Shown one piece after another: positions 26,049 to 37,201 of a stretch of 64,000 nt of DNA. A program made the position numbers and the translations under genes. The notes under the pieces were generated by a model. It was not told the origin of the DNA. It did no database searches and worked only from the letters and a program-made list of their open reading frames with translations. Location of the stretch: assembly GCF_963678635.1 (NCBI RefSeq), contig NC_087071.1, positions 38,710,438-38,774,437 on the forward strand, written 5' to 3'. Position 1 is the stretch's first letter; each line of letters opens with the position of its first letter. The DNA comes from Symsagittifera roscoffensis (lineage: Eukaryota > Xenacoelomorpha > Acoela > Convolutidae).

Positions 26049-26323
26049 TGGAACCTGATCTAAACTACATTTTATTATTTCATATAAATTAGATATTTTA
26101 CCACTGTAAAATATTTAATATTAACCAATCATAATCCATCTAACTAACAACCTACTTATTTGTAAGTGATGAAATTACTTGTAATTTCAGCACCAGAGAG
26201 ATTTGAATTTAACTTAGAAATTAGTTACCTCTCCTCGAGAACTTCAGCAGCCACAATAAAACCAGTATACTCTAGATCTATTGAGCCTAGCAGAGGCTAG
26301 TTAAACACCCTTCAGAGACTAGT
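26049..26323 (+). repeat. 5' LTR
   Basis: Starts TGGAACCTGATCTAAACTAC and ends near GAGACTAGT. The same sequence is at 47115-47363 with small indels (for example extra bases in TTGTAAGTGATGAAATTACTTG). Contains AATAAA-like and TATAAATT motifs. The exact 3' border is uncertain because similarity simply stops after ACTAGT. Confidence 0.8.
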
Positions 26324-27424
26324 CAATAGATCAGAGCCGCTATTCCGTACAATTCGAGAACTACCCGGTATTGGAAAAAGACTTCGGACAAGAGACGACA
26401 TACGACTACATAGAAACTTGCCATTTAGTTTCATGGATGTACGGCAAAAGCCAACAAAAATTTTTGTATTTAGAGTTTTACTAGCAATGAATTTAGAAGT
26501 TCATTTGCAAACATAAAAATTCTTGAAGAAAATCTTCAATGAATATTTCAGGCGCTAATTAAAATTATTATTGTTCAATAACCATTGATAAAAACATCTC
26601 AAGTCGTTCCCTCAAATTCTGCAGTACTATATAAAATATTTGAAAAATTAATTTATTGAAAATAATTACAAAAATCAGTAGCATGACAATAAATTGTTAG
26701 TAAATATAAATCATCTTGTTGTTCCAGCTTCATCACCTAAACATAACATCAACCATAAATAAACTAATATCATCAATACTAAAACTTCAATAATTTTAGA
26801 TATTTCACAAAAGTTTATCTTAAATCTTATATCTCTTAAACTTAATTCTATTCAATATTAAACCAGATTATCAAGGCTTCCCTTGGATCTAATTTTATAA
26901 TTTTAATTCATTGGATCACAAAAAGCAATTTTGTTCTCCCCCACCCACTTATCAAGTGTCAAACGACCTCAAACGTCGATTCGGTTCCCAATCTTTTCAA
27001 TAGACCCAGGACTAATAGAAAATTTTTCAAATACTAACCATTCAAATTAAGCTAAACAGTGAAGAACTTCGGTTATTCATCCTTCACTTGACCCCTCCTC
27101 TTATTCGACCCAGGATAAATCTTAAACTTGGTAAGTTTAAACAAGTATCTAACGAACTACTTGCATTCTAATTATACCTGAACTTTGTGGATCGATTTAC
27201 TATTTTCCAACCCTTGAACACAATCACTACCCCTAAGTAAGATTAAGTAAGTTAACAACTTAGCTTATACTAGTCACAAGAACGAAAGTCATTCTCCGGA
27301 ACCGACACACTTTTCTCTCCAACCCTGAACAAAAAGAGCCATCTAACCAAAAAAATCGTAAGGACTAACAGTCTAGGAAATTAAAATCACTTAAAACAAT
27401 TTTGCATCCATCATCCTAAACTTT
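26324..27424 (+). other. 5' leader of the LTR element
   Basis: About 1.1 kb of untranslated sequence between LTR and first frame. AACTTG|GTAAGTTTAA at about 27125-27137 is a near-consensus splice donor, which could serve spliced env-type messages as in retroviruses. I could not recognise a primer-binding site directly after the LTR. Confidence 0.5.
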
Positions 27425-27826
27425 ATGTCATTGAAAAACCTAGGAAACAAACAAACAATCGTAATACACAACTGCGAAATAGACAATCAAAAATACGATC
27501 TTGTAATAACCCCACATACACAAACAGTTGAATACATTCACACAAAACGACAGACATTAAAAAGAACAATTTTAAGCAAACAAAGACAGATAACACGAAA
27601 AAGATTTTCAAAACATAGAAATGCATTCTCCGAATCAGAAGTCAGTAGTCTAGATGCACTATACAAAATAGAAAATTCAAAAAGTAAAAATTATCCAACC
27701 CAGGATCCAATAAATTTTTCCGATTCAGAAACATTTTCAATCTCATCGAAGAAAGGAAAGAACAGAACAAAAAAGAAACATAAACACAAACCAGTACATT
27801 TATACAATTGGAATCAACCAATTTGA
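27425..27826 (+). CDS. Retroelement accessory frame 1 (unknown, basic)
   Basis: 133 codons, ATG to TGA, intact. N-terminal part is mixed (MSLKNLGNKQTIVIHNCEID), then basic and serine-rich with a KKGKNRTKKKHKHK cluster near the C-terminus that could bind nucleic acid or act as a nuclear signal. It shares the A-rich composition of the element and lies between leader and gag, where standard Ty3/Gypsy elements have no gene. It might be an N-terminal exon of gag (matrix) or a separate accessory protein. No family recognised. Confidence 0.45.
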   Translation: MSLKNLGNKQTIVIHNCEIDNQKYDLVITPHTQTVEYIHTKRQTLKRTILSKQRQITRKRFSKHRNAFSESEVSSLDALYKIENSKSKNYPTQDPINFSDSETFSISSKKGKNRTKKKHKHKPVHLYNWNQPI

Positions 27827-27851
27827 CATATTAACAAATACATATTAACAG

Positions 27852-28585
27852 TTGTCAAACAAAACAATGAGCCACACTCAAAGTGACGAAAGTCCAGACG
27901 AAGAAGCAGTTTTTCCCTGTGTTATAATTTCACTAAATGGTAGAGGACAGACGCGATTTTGCAAAAATTTACTCATAAATTTGCTTAACCCAGGAATCAG
28001 TCCATGCAAATCAAAATTTCCAGATATAAAAATCAAAAGACAAATTAAAAAACATTATTTAAAAGGAATATGTAACCTCACACAACAATACGGAATCTAC
28101 ACCATAGAAATCACTACACCAAGAACATCAGACAACAAATATGTTATTCAAACAGACGATATTGATTTAGAATTTTCAAAGGTATTCACAGAATATATCA
28201 AAGCATACAATTTCACAACTCACAAAGAGAAAACTCGATATTCACCAACGAAGTTTTTGCAATAATATTTACTTATTTATCTATATTAGAAAGAACAGAA
28301 GCTCAAAGTACATCACCAGTCAATGCATCAAAACACACTAAAGTAAGAAACAAAATCGCCGCATTCTCAACATTTTTAAACGCAGTTCGTGAAAATTTTA
28401 CAAACAATGATGTTTCACAAAATACTAAACATGATTTACAAAAAATACTAGCATGGTTTATAATTGATTATTTCACACACAATATCGACTTAATTGAACA
28501 AGCCAGAAAAAACTTTAGACCCCAAAGTACAAATGACGACACTGTCCTTGCAGAACAGTCAGATTACGTTTGGGACCCTGAATGA
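27852..28585 (+). pseudogene. Retroelement accessory frame 2 (unknown, frameshifted)
   Basis: The first 137 codons (27852-28265) start MSNKTMSHTQSDESPDEE and include RFCKNLLINLLNPGI and YGIYTIEITTPRTSDNKYVI. A shift around 28220-28265 moves the open frame; the continuation without its own ATG runs to TGA 28583 and includes FSTFLNAVRENFTNND, ILAWFIIDYFTHNIDLIEQA and YVWDPE. Combined length would be about 240 residues, helical and acidic at the end. It may be an N-terminal gag (matrix-like) gene. One frameshift, no domain recognised. Confidence 0.5.
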
Positions 28586-29131
28586 TCTCATCCAGCATTT
28601 TTTATTTTTCCAGTAGACATCTCAAGTCAAGCAAAAGATACAGTATCTCTCCACCCAGATTATGTAAGAATAATACCATTAACAATCGATGCATTAACTT
28701 CAATCGATGCAATTATATTACTTTTTTACCCGACACACAAAATAATAGCTTAAATTCGACAGTAATACATCATGAAAACCTCAATGGAACTAGAACTCTT
28801 ACACAACAAGATATTCAAACACCATCACACTTCATAAATTAAGAAATAGTCAACACAACAGTCACAACTACACAACAAAGTATCTCACCAATACATCCAA
28901 ATCTTGCAACACCAAAAAATCGAAATACAACATTACCAAAAATACATTAAAATCAACCGTTAAACCATCGATTGCTCCTAAGTATTCACATATGGATTAC
29001 CAGACATATAGACCAATGACAAAACCGTCACGACCACGAAAAACGATCACAAGAAGCAATTTTGCAGAACATAACTATAATTACACACATTCATCAAAAC
29101 CAAACCACCTTCATCGAAAAAATAACAACCA
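28586..29131 (+). other. Broken N-terminal gag region
   Basis: Open pieces at 28582-28842 and 28992-29180 in different frames with the element's T/N/H/Q-rich composition, separated by stops. Probably the degenerate lead-in of gag; no independent gene is supported. Confidence 0.4.
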
Positions 29132-30411
29132 TTGGATTCTAACCATTGGAATCTCCCAAATACATCAACTAATTCAGTAAATTTTCAAAACAAATCACAC
29201 CCTCCACAAGATCACAGTGAAAATTACCCATTTTTCCAACAAAATAGGATTAAACAACAAACAGCTTATTACACGAATTATTTATCATCTGATGATGATT
29301 ATTATTATCAACCAGATATTTTTGCACCATATACACAAGAATATCGCACACAAAGACCGCGACAATCCCAACCATCCCAAAATATGAAAAATTATCCACA
29401 AAATGCAACAGATATTCAAAATCACCAACCAATGCATATACCAAACTCGATTAACACACAATTTTTTCAACCTATACAATCACAAATCCCAATGACTATG
29501 CATTCCTATCAACCAACCCAGATGCAAAACGAAATATCTTTACGATACTACCTACAACAACACGAAATAACAAAAAATCAGCTTACACACTTCTCACAAA
29601 TACCAAATGCCGCAGAATCACTACAAATGACGATGAATCCATACCTCATGGGAGGATCGTCAATAACATCTAATAAACCATTAATGGTATTCACAGGAAG
29701 AGACCCTGAATACTCAGTAGAAGATTACCTAAACGCAGTCACAGCAAATGAAAATTTGAAAATAGGACCCGAACCAATTGATACACCACTCCATCAAAAC
29801 TGGACGAATAGACGCACAGCCTTAATACAAACAACACTAGATGGCGCAGCCCAAAAGTGGTTTTCAGTTTTGCCTATAGACATAAAACCAGATTGGAATT
29901 GATTCACACAAGAATTTTCAAAAAAATTTGATTCTGAAAGAAACAAACAACATCAAAAAGTTTTGTGCAATGAAATTCGCAGATTACCAATGAAACAATT
30001 AAACAACTAGCCTTTCGAATTGAAACACTAGTTCGAAAAGCATATTCACTTAAAACACACGATTACAAAAATACAAAAATGACAGAAATTTTAATGATGA
30101 CCTTAACACCACAACTCAGAAAAATTGCTATCAAGAAAAGAGCATCTCATCCCTCCTCAATTCGAGAACCAGATTTAGATTTCGGAAAACTAGTAGATAA
30201 ACTAGAACAAGCAGAAATCACATTGAAACTTGAAGAAACAGAGAATCTAAAACTACAGTATGTAAATCACATTGAAACAAATACAACACATAAAAATAAC
30301 ATACGGGAATCAGATATAGATCTATCTGAAAAAATCACTGAAATACTAAATATCTACGAAAAGGACCCAAGTTATAAAGGTAAACCATCATTCAAAAAAT
30401 GGTGTATTTAG
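29132..30411 (+). pseudogene. gag: gag, capsid part, of the LTR element
   Basis: Frame 29132-29902 begins with a long Q/N/P/Y-rich segment. It then enters the capsid core: FTGRDPEYSVEDYLNAVTAN, NRRTALIQTTLDGAAQKWFS and then VLPIDIKPDWN, the classic retrotransposon gag helices with the A..W..LP signature. A TGA interrupts at 29900. The domain continues after it (FTQEFSKKFDSERNKQHQK), then shifts frame near 29985 and goes on to 30411 with AFRIETLVRKAYSLKTHDY, MTEILMMTLTPQLRKIAIK and LDFGKLVDKLEQAEITLKLE. So the capsid is complete in content but has one nonsense codon and one frameshift. Gag forms the particle shell in which reverse transcription occurs. Confidence 0.85.
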
Positions 30412-31590
30412 TGCCGACGATACGGACACAGTAACTCCGAATATAGACAAAAACAACAAGACAATCAAAATAAACCTCAAAAGCAAAAAGATCCAAATAA
30501 GGAAATTTATCAATACATGAAAAAAGATCAAAACCTACCAAACAAAAATTTACATAGTAATAATAGCTCTGGAAAACCACTTCCAAACAATTCAAATTAT
30601 TCTAGGATTAAATCACCATATAACTCTTGTTATAGAAGTAGATCACCCGAACAAAGAACTTCACGAAATTTCTCACAAGACAGATATAATCGATCTAATA
30701 GTCGAAACAACTATTCATGATCAATATCAAACTCAACACAATTTGTTTCTGCATCCAGTTCCCAATCAATTTCAAGGAATAGACACTATTCCAACAACAG
30801 ATCACGAAATTCATCATACAATAGAAATAGACATTATTCAAACAATAGGAATAGGAGTTATTCAAATAATCGAAATCAAAATTATCCAAACAACAGATCA
30901 CGAAATAATTCATATAATAGATCAAATTATCAAAGATCAAATGATAACTATCAGAACAGACCAAGAAATAAATCACGAAATCGGAACTCAAGTTATAACA
31001 ATAGATACAGAAATTTTTCCCAGACACCTCATAGTAATAATAACCGTTACCCCGATTCTCAGCATCGATATAGAAGTAACAAACCAAAGCATCAAAGACA
31101 AATCAACCATGTACAATCAAACGAAGAAACAACTTCAGACCAACCAGGTATTGATAATACGGAAAGTAATGAATTACAATTAAACCACATAAATTGTGAA
31201 TCAACAGATACTGAAAGTGATACGGATAATACAATGATAGTAAATATGATAACAGTCGAAAATGACTACAAACGTATCATATTCGACCAACCCTTCAGTT
31301 CACACATATACGAAAATCAATTAGAACTTTTGAATAATTATTATATGGGACCAACTAATAATAATACACAAGTTACTCAAGAACTAAACGAAAGTAATAC
31401 TGTTTTTAAACCTAATAGGAATAACGAAAAACAATGCCCAAATAATCATATTTATCAAAACATTCAAAAGAAACAACCAGGAGAAAAAATTTGGACAATC
31501 CCATTTCTCTTAGAAAGCCCAAAAAATAAAGAATTTCAACCACCAGATCTTGAAATTGATTTTTTAAGGAGCAGAGTCAAATATCATTAA
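30412..31590 (+). pseudogene. gag nucleocapsid and RSN-rich tail, into protease
   Basis: Same frame as the end of capsid, broken by TAG at 30409-30411 and TGA at 30718-30720. Around the first stop lies a damaged zinc knuckle: WCI, stop, CRRYGHSNSEYRQ, i.e. C-x2-C-x3-GH-x4 with the last Cys now Tyr. Next is a 150-residue low-complexity region of repeated YSNNRxRN/NSSYNR units (30775-31050), resembling arginine-serine domains and suited to RNA binding. It ends with an acidic segment and PGEKIWTIPFLLESP, LEIDFL, which leads into the protease. A frame covering 30743-31183 in another phase is only its shadow. Confidence 0.7.
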
Positions 31591-32425
31591 CATCCCTACA
31601 TGGAATGAAATCAGAACACTACATTCGAATCTAAAACCCCTCGAAACATCTAGTAAACTAGCAACAGCCCAAGGATCAACATTAGTAAATTATGGAAAAA
31701 TCCAATTGTCCCTTGTTCCCACAAGAACAATGGAACAAAACAAAATTCTGAACAAACCATTCAAACAAACATTTCATATTACTGATATTAAACACCATAT
31801 AAACTTCATAATAGTAAACTCCATATAAAAGATAAATATACAAGAGAGAAAAACACAGCCTTAATATTCTTTCAAAGATTAAGCAAACAACCACCATTTT
31901 TCTTAAAATTCTACCCTATTTATAATCAAGAACGAAAACACCTGAAACCGTTATCAGGAAACGTATATAATTTTTAATAAAACTAGTTCACCAGTATGAC
32001 AAAAGTCAAAACAGACAACGACTTTTCATGTCAGATTTCGAATTTAGACGCAATCACAAATTTTTCAAAATAACCATCTCATCTATAAAATATGTGAAAA
32101 ACACAAACTCTGATATTATTTCACTGCACGTGTATAATATTACCCCAAATAGAATAACACTACCCCTAGGACTCTTAGGATATTGTGAAACAAATGCTAC
32201 AACTTCACCTGTGAAAGAATTAGCATACAGAGTTAATAATATTTTACAACTATTAGATATTTGCCAATCAATAATTCTTGATGAAGAACTGTCTATAAAG
32301 GCTATAATAGGAATGAAGAACGAAAAACCGATTATTTCACAAAAACCCCATATTTTAAAGCAACATTCAACATAACAAATTATACAAAAGAACAACAAAA
32401 ATTCTTAACAATGTTTAATTTTCAA
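31569..32425 (+). pseudogene. Retropepsin remnant and pol linker
   Basis: The phase changes exactly at the protease active site: DFL in one frame is followed by GAESNIINIPTW in the next, so the aspartate of the usual D-S/T-G-A motif is lost. The frame then runs to 31828 (KLATAQGSTLVNYGKIQLSL, KPFKQTFHITDIK), breaks, continues to about 31975, and resumes as 115 codons at 32028-32375 (MSDFEFRRNHKFF, ISLHVYNITPNRITLPLGLLGYC, AYRVNNILQLLDICQS). The last part is the segment between protease and RT seen in long Ty3-type pol genes. At least three breaks; dead. Confidence 0.65.
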
Positions 32426-32444
32426 CATTCACAAATAACACAAA

Positions 32445-33756
32445 ATGAAATTGAATGATAAACAACCTATAAAATATTCATCAGTTTACGCAACATCAAA
32501 CTTTGAGGTTGGAAAAATAAGCTCATCCTTACACCTTCCAATAAAACCTGACGCAGTTTTCAAAAAACAAAGAGCAAGCAAAGTACCAATTCACTTACAC
32601 GACAAGGTCAATAGATTACTTAATTTTTTAGAACAATACGAAATTATATCACCAGTAATTAAGTAAGAACAACCAAAAGGTAACATTTTTATCAACCCTG
32701 TTATCATCCTAGCAAAGGGTGAATCACTAAAAATAGTTTTAGACCCTAGATATCTCAATTCACTAATTGATGATTCAAAATGTAATTGGCCTAAAGAACC
32801 AATACAAGTTATTTTAACAAAGATCAATGATAAATACTTCACAACCGCAGATATGAATAGTGCTTACAACCAAAAACCACTAGATAAACAATCAAGACGA
32901 TTAACACAATTTGTAATTGGAAATCAACAATATGAATTTAATCGATTATTCTATGGAATATCCATAGGACCAGCAGCTTTTTCAGCTTCCATGAGTAAAA
33001 TTCTTAGACCAATAATATTTAAGAAAAATGCAATCGCATATTTAGATGATGTTTTCATGCAATCACAAACTAAATGTTTACAGTTTTGGAACAATATCAC
33101 AAAATACTTCAGAACGAAAATCTGAAAGCAGCCCCAGATAAATCACATTTCTTCTTAACACGAGTTAAATTTTTAGGACATAATATTGAACGAAACAATA
33201 TCACTCCATTAAAATTAAGCATTGATGCAATACAAAAACTCACCAACCACCAAGAAATAAAAAGAAAATCCAAGAATTCCTTGGAATGTTGAATTTTTAA
33301 CTAAATATGTTTACAAAATGCAATTATACTTAAAACCTTTTTATAACATCCTTGGACAACAAAATAATTTTGAATGGACCACTGAACATCAAACACGATT
33401 CGACCCAATTTAAAAAAATTTAACAGAACAAATCTCAAACACCATTCCAGATCTGAACCAACCATTTTAAGCAATGTGCGATGCTTCAAATTTTGGCATC
33501 GGCGCAGCATTACTACAATCACATAGTGGAACAAACAAAATGAATCTTATATCAGCAAATTCACGATTATTTACACCAGCTGAGTTACGACTCTCCCATC
33601 TAATGAGAGATTGTACAGCTATAATATACACACTTACAGAATATGAATTTCTAATACTTGGATCAAAACAACCAACAATTCTATTTACAGATCATAAACC
33701 AATTATATTTCATTTTACACAAAAGTCAAATCCAAATCATGAGTTTATAGATTTCA
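32445..33756 (+). pseudogene. Reverse transcriptase-RNase H, copy 1
   Basis: RT pieces: 32445-32666 (SSLHLPIKPDAVFKKQRASK, fingers, ending at TAA 32664); the same frame continues with NPVIILAKGESLKIVLDPRY and FTTADMNSAYNQKPLDKQS (first catalytic D in TADM), FYGISIGPAAFSASM and AYLDDVFMQ (YxDD). A shift near 33074 leads to MFTVLEQYHKILQNENLKAA and VKFLGHNIER (thumb). Another break near 33290 follows; in this copy LNF is followed by a stop, and the segment FEWTTEHQTRF is in a further frame. RNase H begins at 33474 with MCDASNFGIGAALLQ (catalytic D) and ILFTDHKPIIF. Four or more lesions; the enzyme cannot be made as one chain. Confidence 0.9.
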
Positions 33757-35680
33757 ATGAATCTTAATCAAATTCCCAAACTTAAATATAAATTGGACAG
33801 CGGGAAAAATCTTGCATTACCAGATACATTAAGTAGAAATACACCATCAGAACTACTTACACAAAAACTACAGTTGAAATACCAAAAAATATTAAATTTT
33901 ATTTCAAGAAAGATGAAACGATTAGAATGCAAATATGCAGTCAAAACCGACATTGATCAATCACAAATAAATAATTTATAACATTTCCCACTGTACCTAG
34001 ATTGCCAAAATAATCACTATGAAGTTGATTTATTGGGTACATCTACATTTAAACCAATTCCATACTCACATTGGATAAAAAATAACACTCAACAAAAGAA
34101 AACAAAACAACAACCACATAAAAAAGACTTTTTCCCATTAGTTGAAAAAGAGAACTTAACGGATAAAATAAAATTATCAGGACCAGAAATAAATGACTCA
34201 AAATACACGATAAATCAAGTTTTTAATCTCCATGACCCACTTGACACAATCCCCCTGTCAAAACTAGAAGTTGACAATATTTTTCTACCACCAACAGAAA
34301 AAATAGCACATGAACTTTTAAAGCAATACCAAAACCTTAACCCAGTTATAAAACAACTAAAATCATGGCACAAAAACAAAACAAAACCAGCAAAAGCTGA
34401 TACAACAATTTTAGGAAACAAAACACTCCTCCGATATTTTCGAAAATTGAACCACACAACAATAAACGGAAACACAGACCTTTTAGAATATCATTTAGAT
34501 GATTCTAAAGTCCCCTGTCTTCCCTTAAGTATGATACTAATAGCGTTCAACATCTCCTTTACGCAAAATACAAAAGTACACTCCGGATCAGAAAATACAT
34601 ACTCGAACTTTACACAAAACTTTTATTATCCAAACGCCCCAATTTGGATAAAAGTATTATGCAATGATTGTATAAAATGCCAATTAAACAAACCTTATCC
34701 AAGTCAAAAGCAAATAGCACAAACACAAGATTTTAAAGGACAAAGTTTATGTTTCAACCATAGAATTTCATTTGACACAAAAGGACCAATTTCACAATCC
34801 TCTGAACGAAATTCATACATTATGGTTAATGTTGATGCATTGACGCACTATGTAGCACTCAACCCAGTACCACACTGTAATGCTTATTACGCTTACCCAA
34901 CACTCTACGAACACTGGATAGCTAAAGTTGGATTACCCGGAATCTTAGTTACAGACAACGGTACAGAATTCATTAATAACGAAATCATTACACTATGCCA
35001 CTTAGAATATCTTAGATGTATCATAAATGGAAATGATACACAATACACAGAATGGTCAGCAGATGTAAAATTATTTCCCTTATCATATAACTCGCAAATA
35101 ACGACAACTTTAGGATTGTCGCCATATGAAATGGTTTTTAACCAAAAACCAAGAAAACCAATAATGTTCACAGCAAATGACCACAAAAATGCACAAGATT
35201 ATTGCAAACTAAAAAAAGATTCAATATGCTATAACCTACCATTACACACACATGATGAAGATCATTTTCATCACCCACAAACTCTCAAACTAGCCTCTGG
35301 TACACATATCGAAAGGATTTTAAATAGAGATAAAAAACACAACGAAATCTACCAAAAAGTAACAAAGAAAGTGCTGCAAAGGCAAACATTAACAATCAAA
35401 TTAATTCACGTTTTATGCCAGTCACAGATTTAAAAATTAGAACATTTGTTTTATAACCAAATTTCAATACACAAAAAGGAATCTCCAAAAAACTACAACC
35501 ACTTCGAAAAGGACCATACCAAATAATTGCTAAACCCACTGAAGTAACATATAAACAGATTCAACTAAAAAAGAAATTGTTCAACATCGTAACAATTTAT
35601 TACCTTACTACCCGAAACAATACGTTTTGCGCGAATTAACCCAATTATATTCTTTAACCGGTATAAAAATTATTCAAAAC
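33757..35680 (+). pseudogene. RNase H end and integrase, copy 1
   Basis: 33757-33981 covers the RNase H tail (SGKNLALPDTLSRN, the ADxLSR-type motif) and ends in TAA. The same frame then stays open to 35433. Integrase zinc domain: HSGSENTYSNF and CNDCIKCQLNK, with only one of the two expected His visible. Core: ISFDTKGPISQ (first D), VTDNGTEFINNEI (second D). After LCHL the sequence jumps to EYLRCIINGND; about 30 residues that normally include NG..E with the catalytic glutamate are missing. C-terminal part GLSPYEMVFNQKPRKPI is kept, and KKLQPLRKGPYQIIAKP (GPY/F module) follows the stop in another frame. So this integrase was inactive before the duplication. Confidence 0.9.
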
Positions 35681-35889
35681 AATACACAAATACAACTAAA
35701 AACAAATGTAATTGATGAAAACCATCATAGACAAAGTCAAAAAAGGAAACAAAATTCGTAAAAGCATAAAAACACTAGAACCAAATAAATCTGAGATAGA
35801 AAGAAAAAATGGGAAACTGATAGCAAAAATCTTGCCACAAGAACAAAATGAAATATCCGAACATAGAGAACATTCACAAATAACACAAA

Positions 35890-37201
35890 ATGAAATTGAA
35901 TGATAAACAACTAATAAAATATTCATCAGTTTACGCAACATCAAACTTTGAGGTTGGAAAAATAAGCTCATCCTTACACCTTCCATTAAAACCTGACGCA
36001 GTTTTCAAAAAACAAAGAGCAAGCAAAGTACCAATTCACTTACACGACAAGGTCAATAGATTACTTTTTTTTTAGAACAATACGAAATTATATCACCAGT
36101 AATTAAGTAAGAACAACCAAAAGGTAACACTTTTATCAACCCTGTTATCATCCTAGCAAAGGGTGAATCACTAAAAATAGTTTTAGACCCTAGATATCTC
36201 AATTCACTAATTGATGATTCAAAATGTAATTGGCCTAAAGAACCAATACAAGTTATTTTAACAAAGATCAATGATAAATACTTCACAACCGCAGATATGA
36301 ATAGTGCTTACAACCAAAAACCACTAGATAAACAATCAAGACGATTAACACAATTTGTAATTGGAAATCAACAATATGAATTTAATCGATTATTCTATGG
36401 AATATCCATAGGACCAGCAGCTTTTTCAGCTTCCATGAGTAAAATTCTTAGACCAATAATATTCAAGAAAAATGCAATCGCATATTTAGATGATGTTTTC
36501 ATGCAATCACAAACTAAATGTTTACAGTTTTGGAACAATATCACAAAATACTTCAGAACGAAAATCTGAAAGCAGCCCCAGATAAATCACATTTCTTCTT
36601 AACACGAGTTAAATTTTTAGGACATAATATTGAACGAAACACTATCACTCCATTAAAATCAAGCATTGATGCAATACAAAAACTCACCAACCACCAAGAA
36701 ATAAAAAGAAAATCCAAGAATTCCTTGGAATGTTGAATTTTTTAACTAAATATGTTTACAAAATGCAATTATACTTAAAACCTTTTTATAACATCCTTGG
36801 ACAACAAAATAATTTTGAATGGACCACTGAACATCAAACACGATTCGACCCAATTAAAAAACATTTAACAGAACAAATCTCAAACACCATTCCAGATCCG
36901 AACCAACCATTTTAAGCAATGTGCGATGCTTCAAATTTTGGCATCGGCGCAGCATTACTACAATCACATAGTGGAACAAACAAAATGAATCTTATATCAG
37001 CAAATTCACGATTATTTACACCAGCTGAGTTACGACTCTCCCATCTAATGAGAGATTGTACAGCTATAATATACACACTTACAGAATATGAATTTCTAAT
37101 ACTTGGATCAAAACAACCAACAATTCTATTTACAGATCATAAACCAATTATATTTCATTTTACACAAAAGTCAAATCCAAATCATGAGTTTATAGATTTC
37201 A
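35890..37201 (+). pseudogene. Reverse transcriptase-RNase H, copy 2
   Basis: Same domains as copy 1: LHLPLKPDAVFKKQRASK, TADMNSAYNQ, AYLDDVFMQ, VKFLGHNIER, MCDASNFGIGAALL. Lesions shared with copy 1 are the TAA after SPVIK and the shift before MFTVLEQYH. Private lesion: ATTACTTAATTTTTT of copy 1 is ATTACTTTTTTTTT here, shifting the frame at about 36065-36075. Conversely, one extra T keeps open 36730-36915 (MLNFLTKYVYKMQLYLKPFY to DPNQPF), which is broken in copy 1. Confidence 0.9.

Larger units (their letters stand above)
32426..35870 (+). repeat. 3445-bp tandem duplication, copy 1
   Basis: The segment starts CATTCACAAATAACACAAAA (32426) and ends ATATCCGAACATAGAGAA (35870); it is followed at once by a second copy. 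It covers RT through the end of integrase. Offset between copies is 3445 bp throughout (for example matching integrase frames at 34033 and 37478). Only AA is shared at the junctions. Confidence 0.97.

Noticed and set aside
30743-31183. 146-codon Ile/Thr-rich frame
   Set aside because: Shadow of the RSN-repeat region of gag, which is in phase with the capsid frame.
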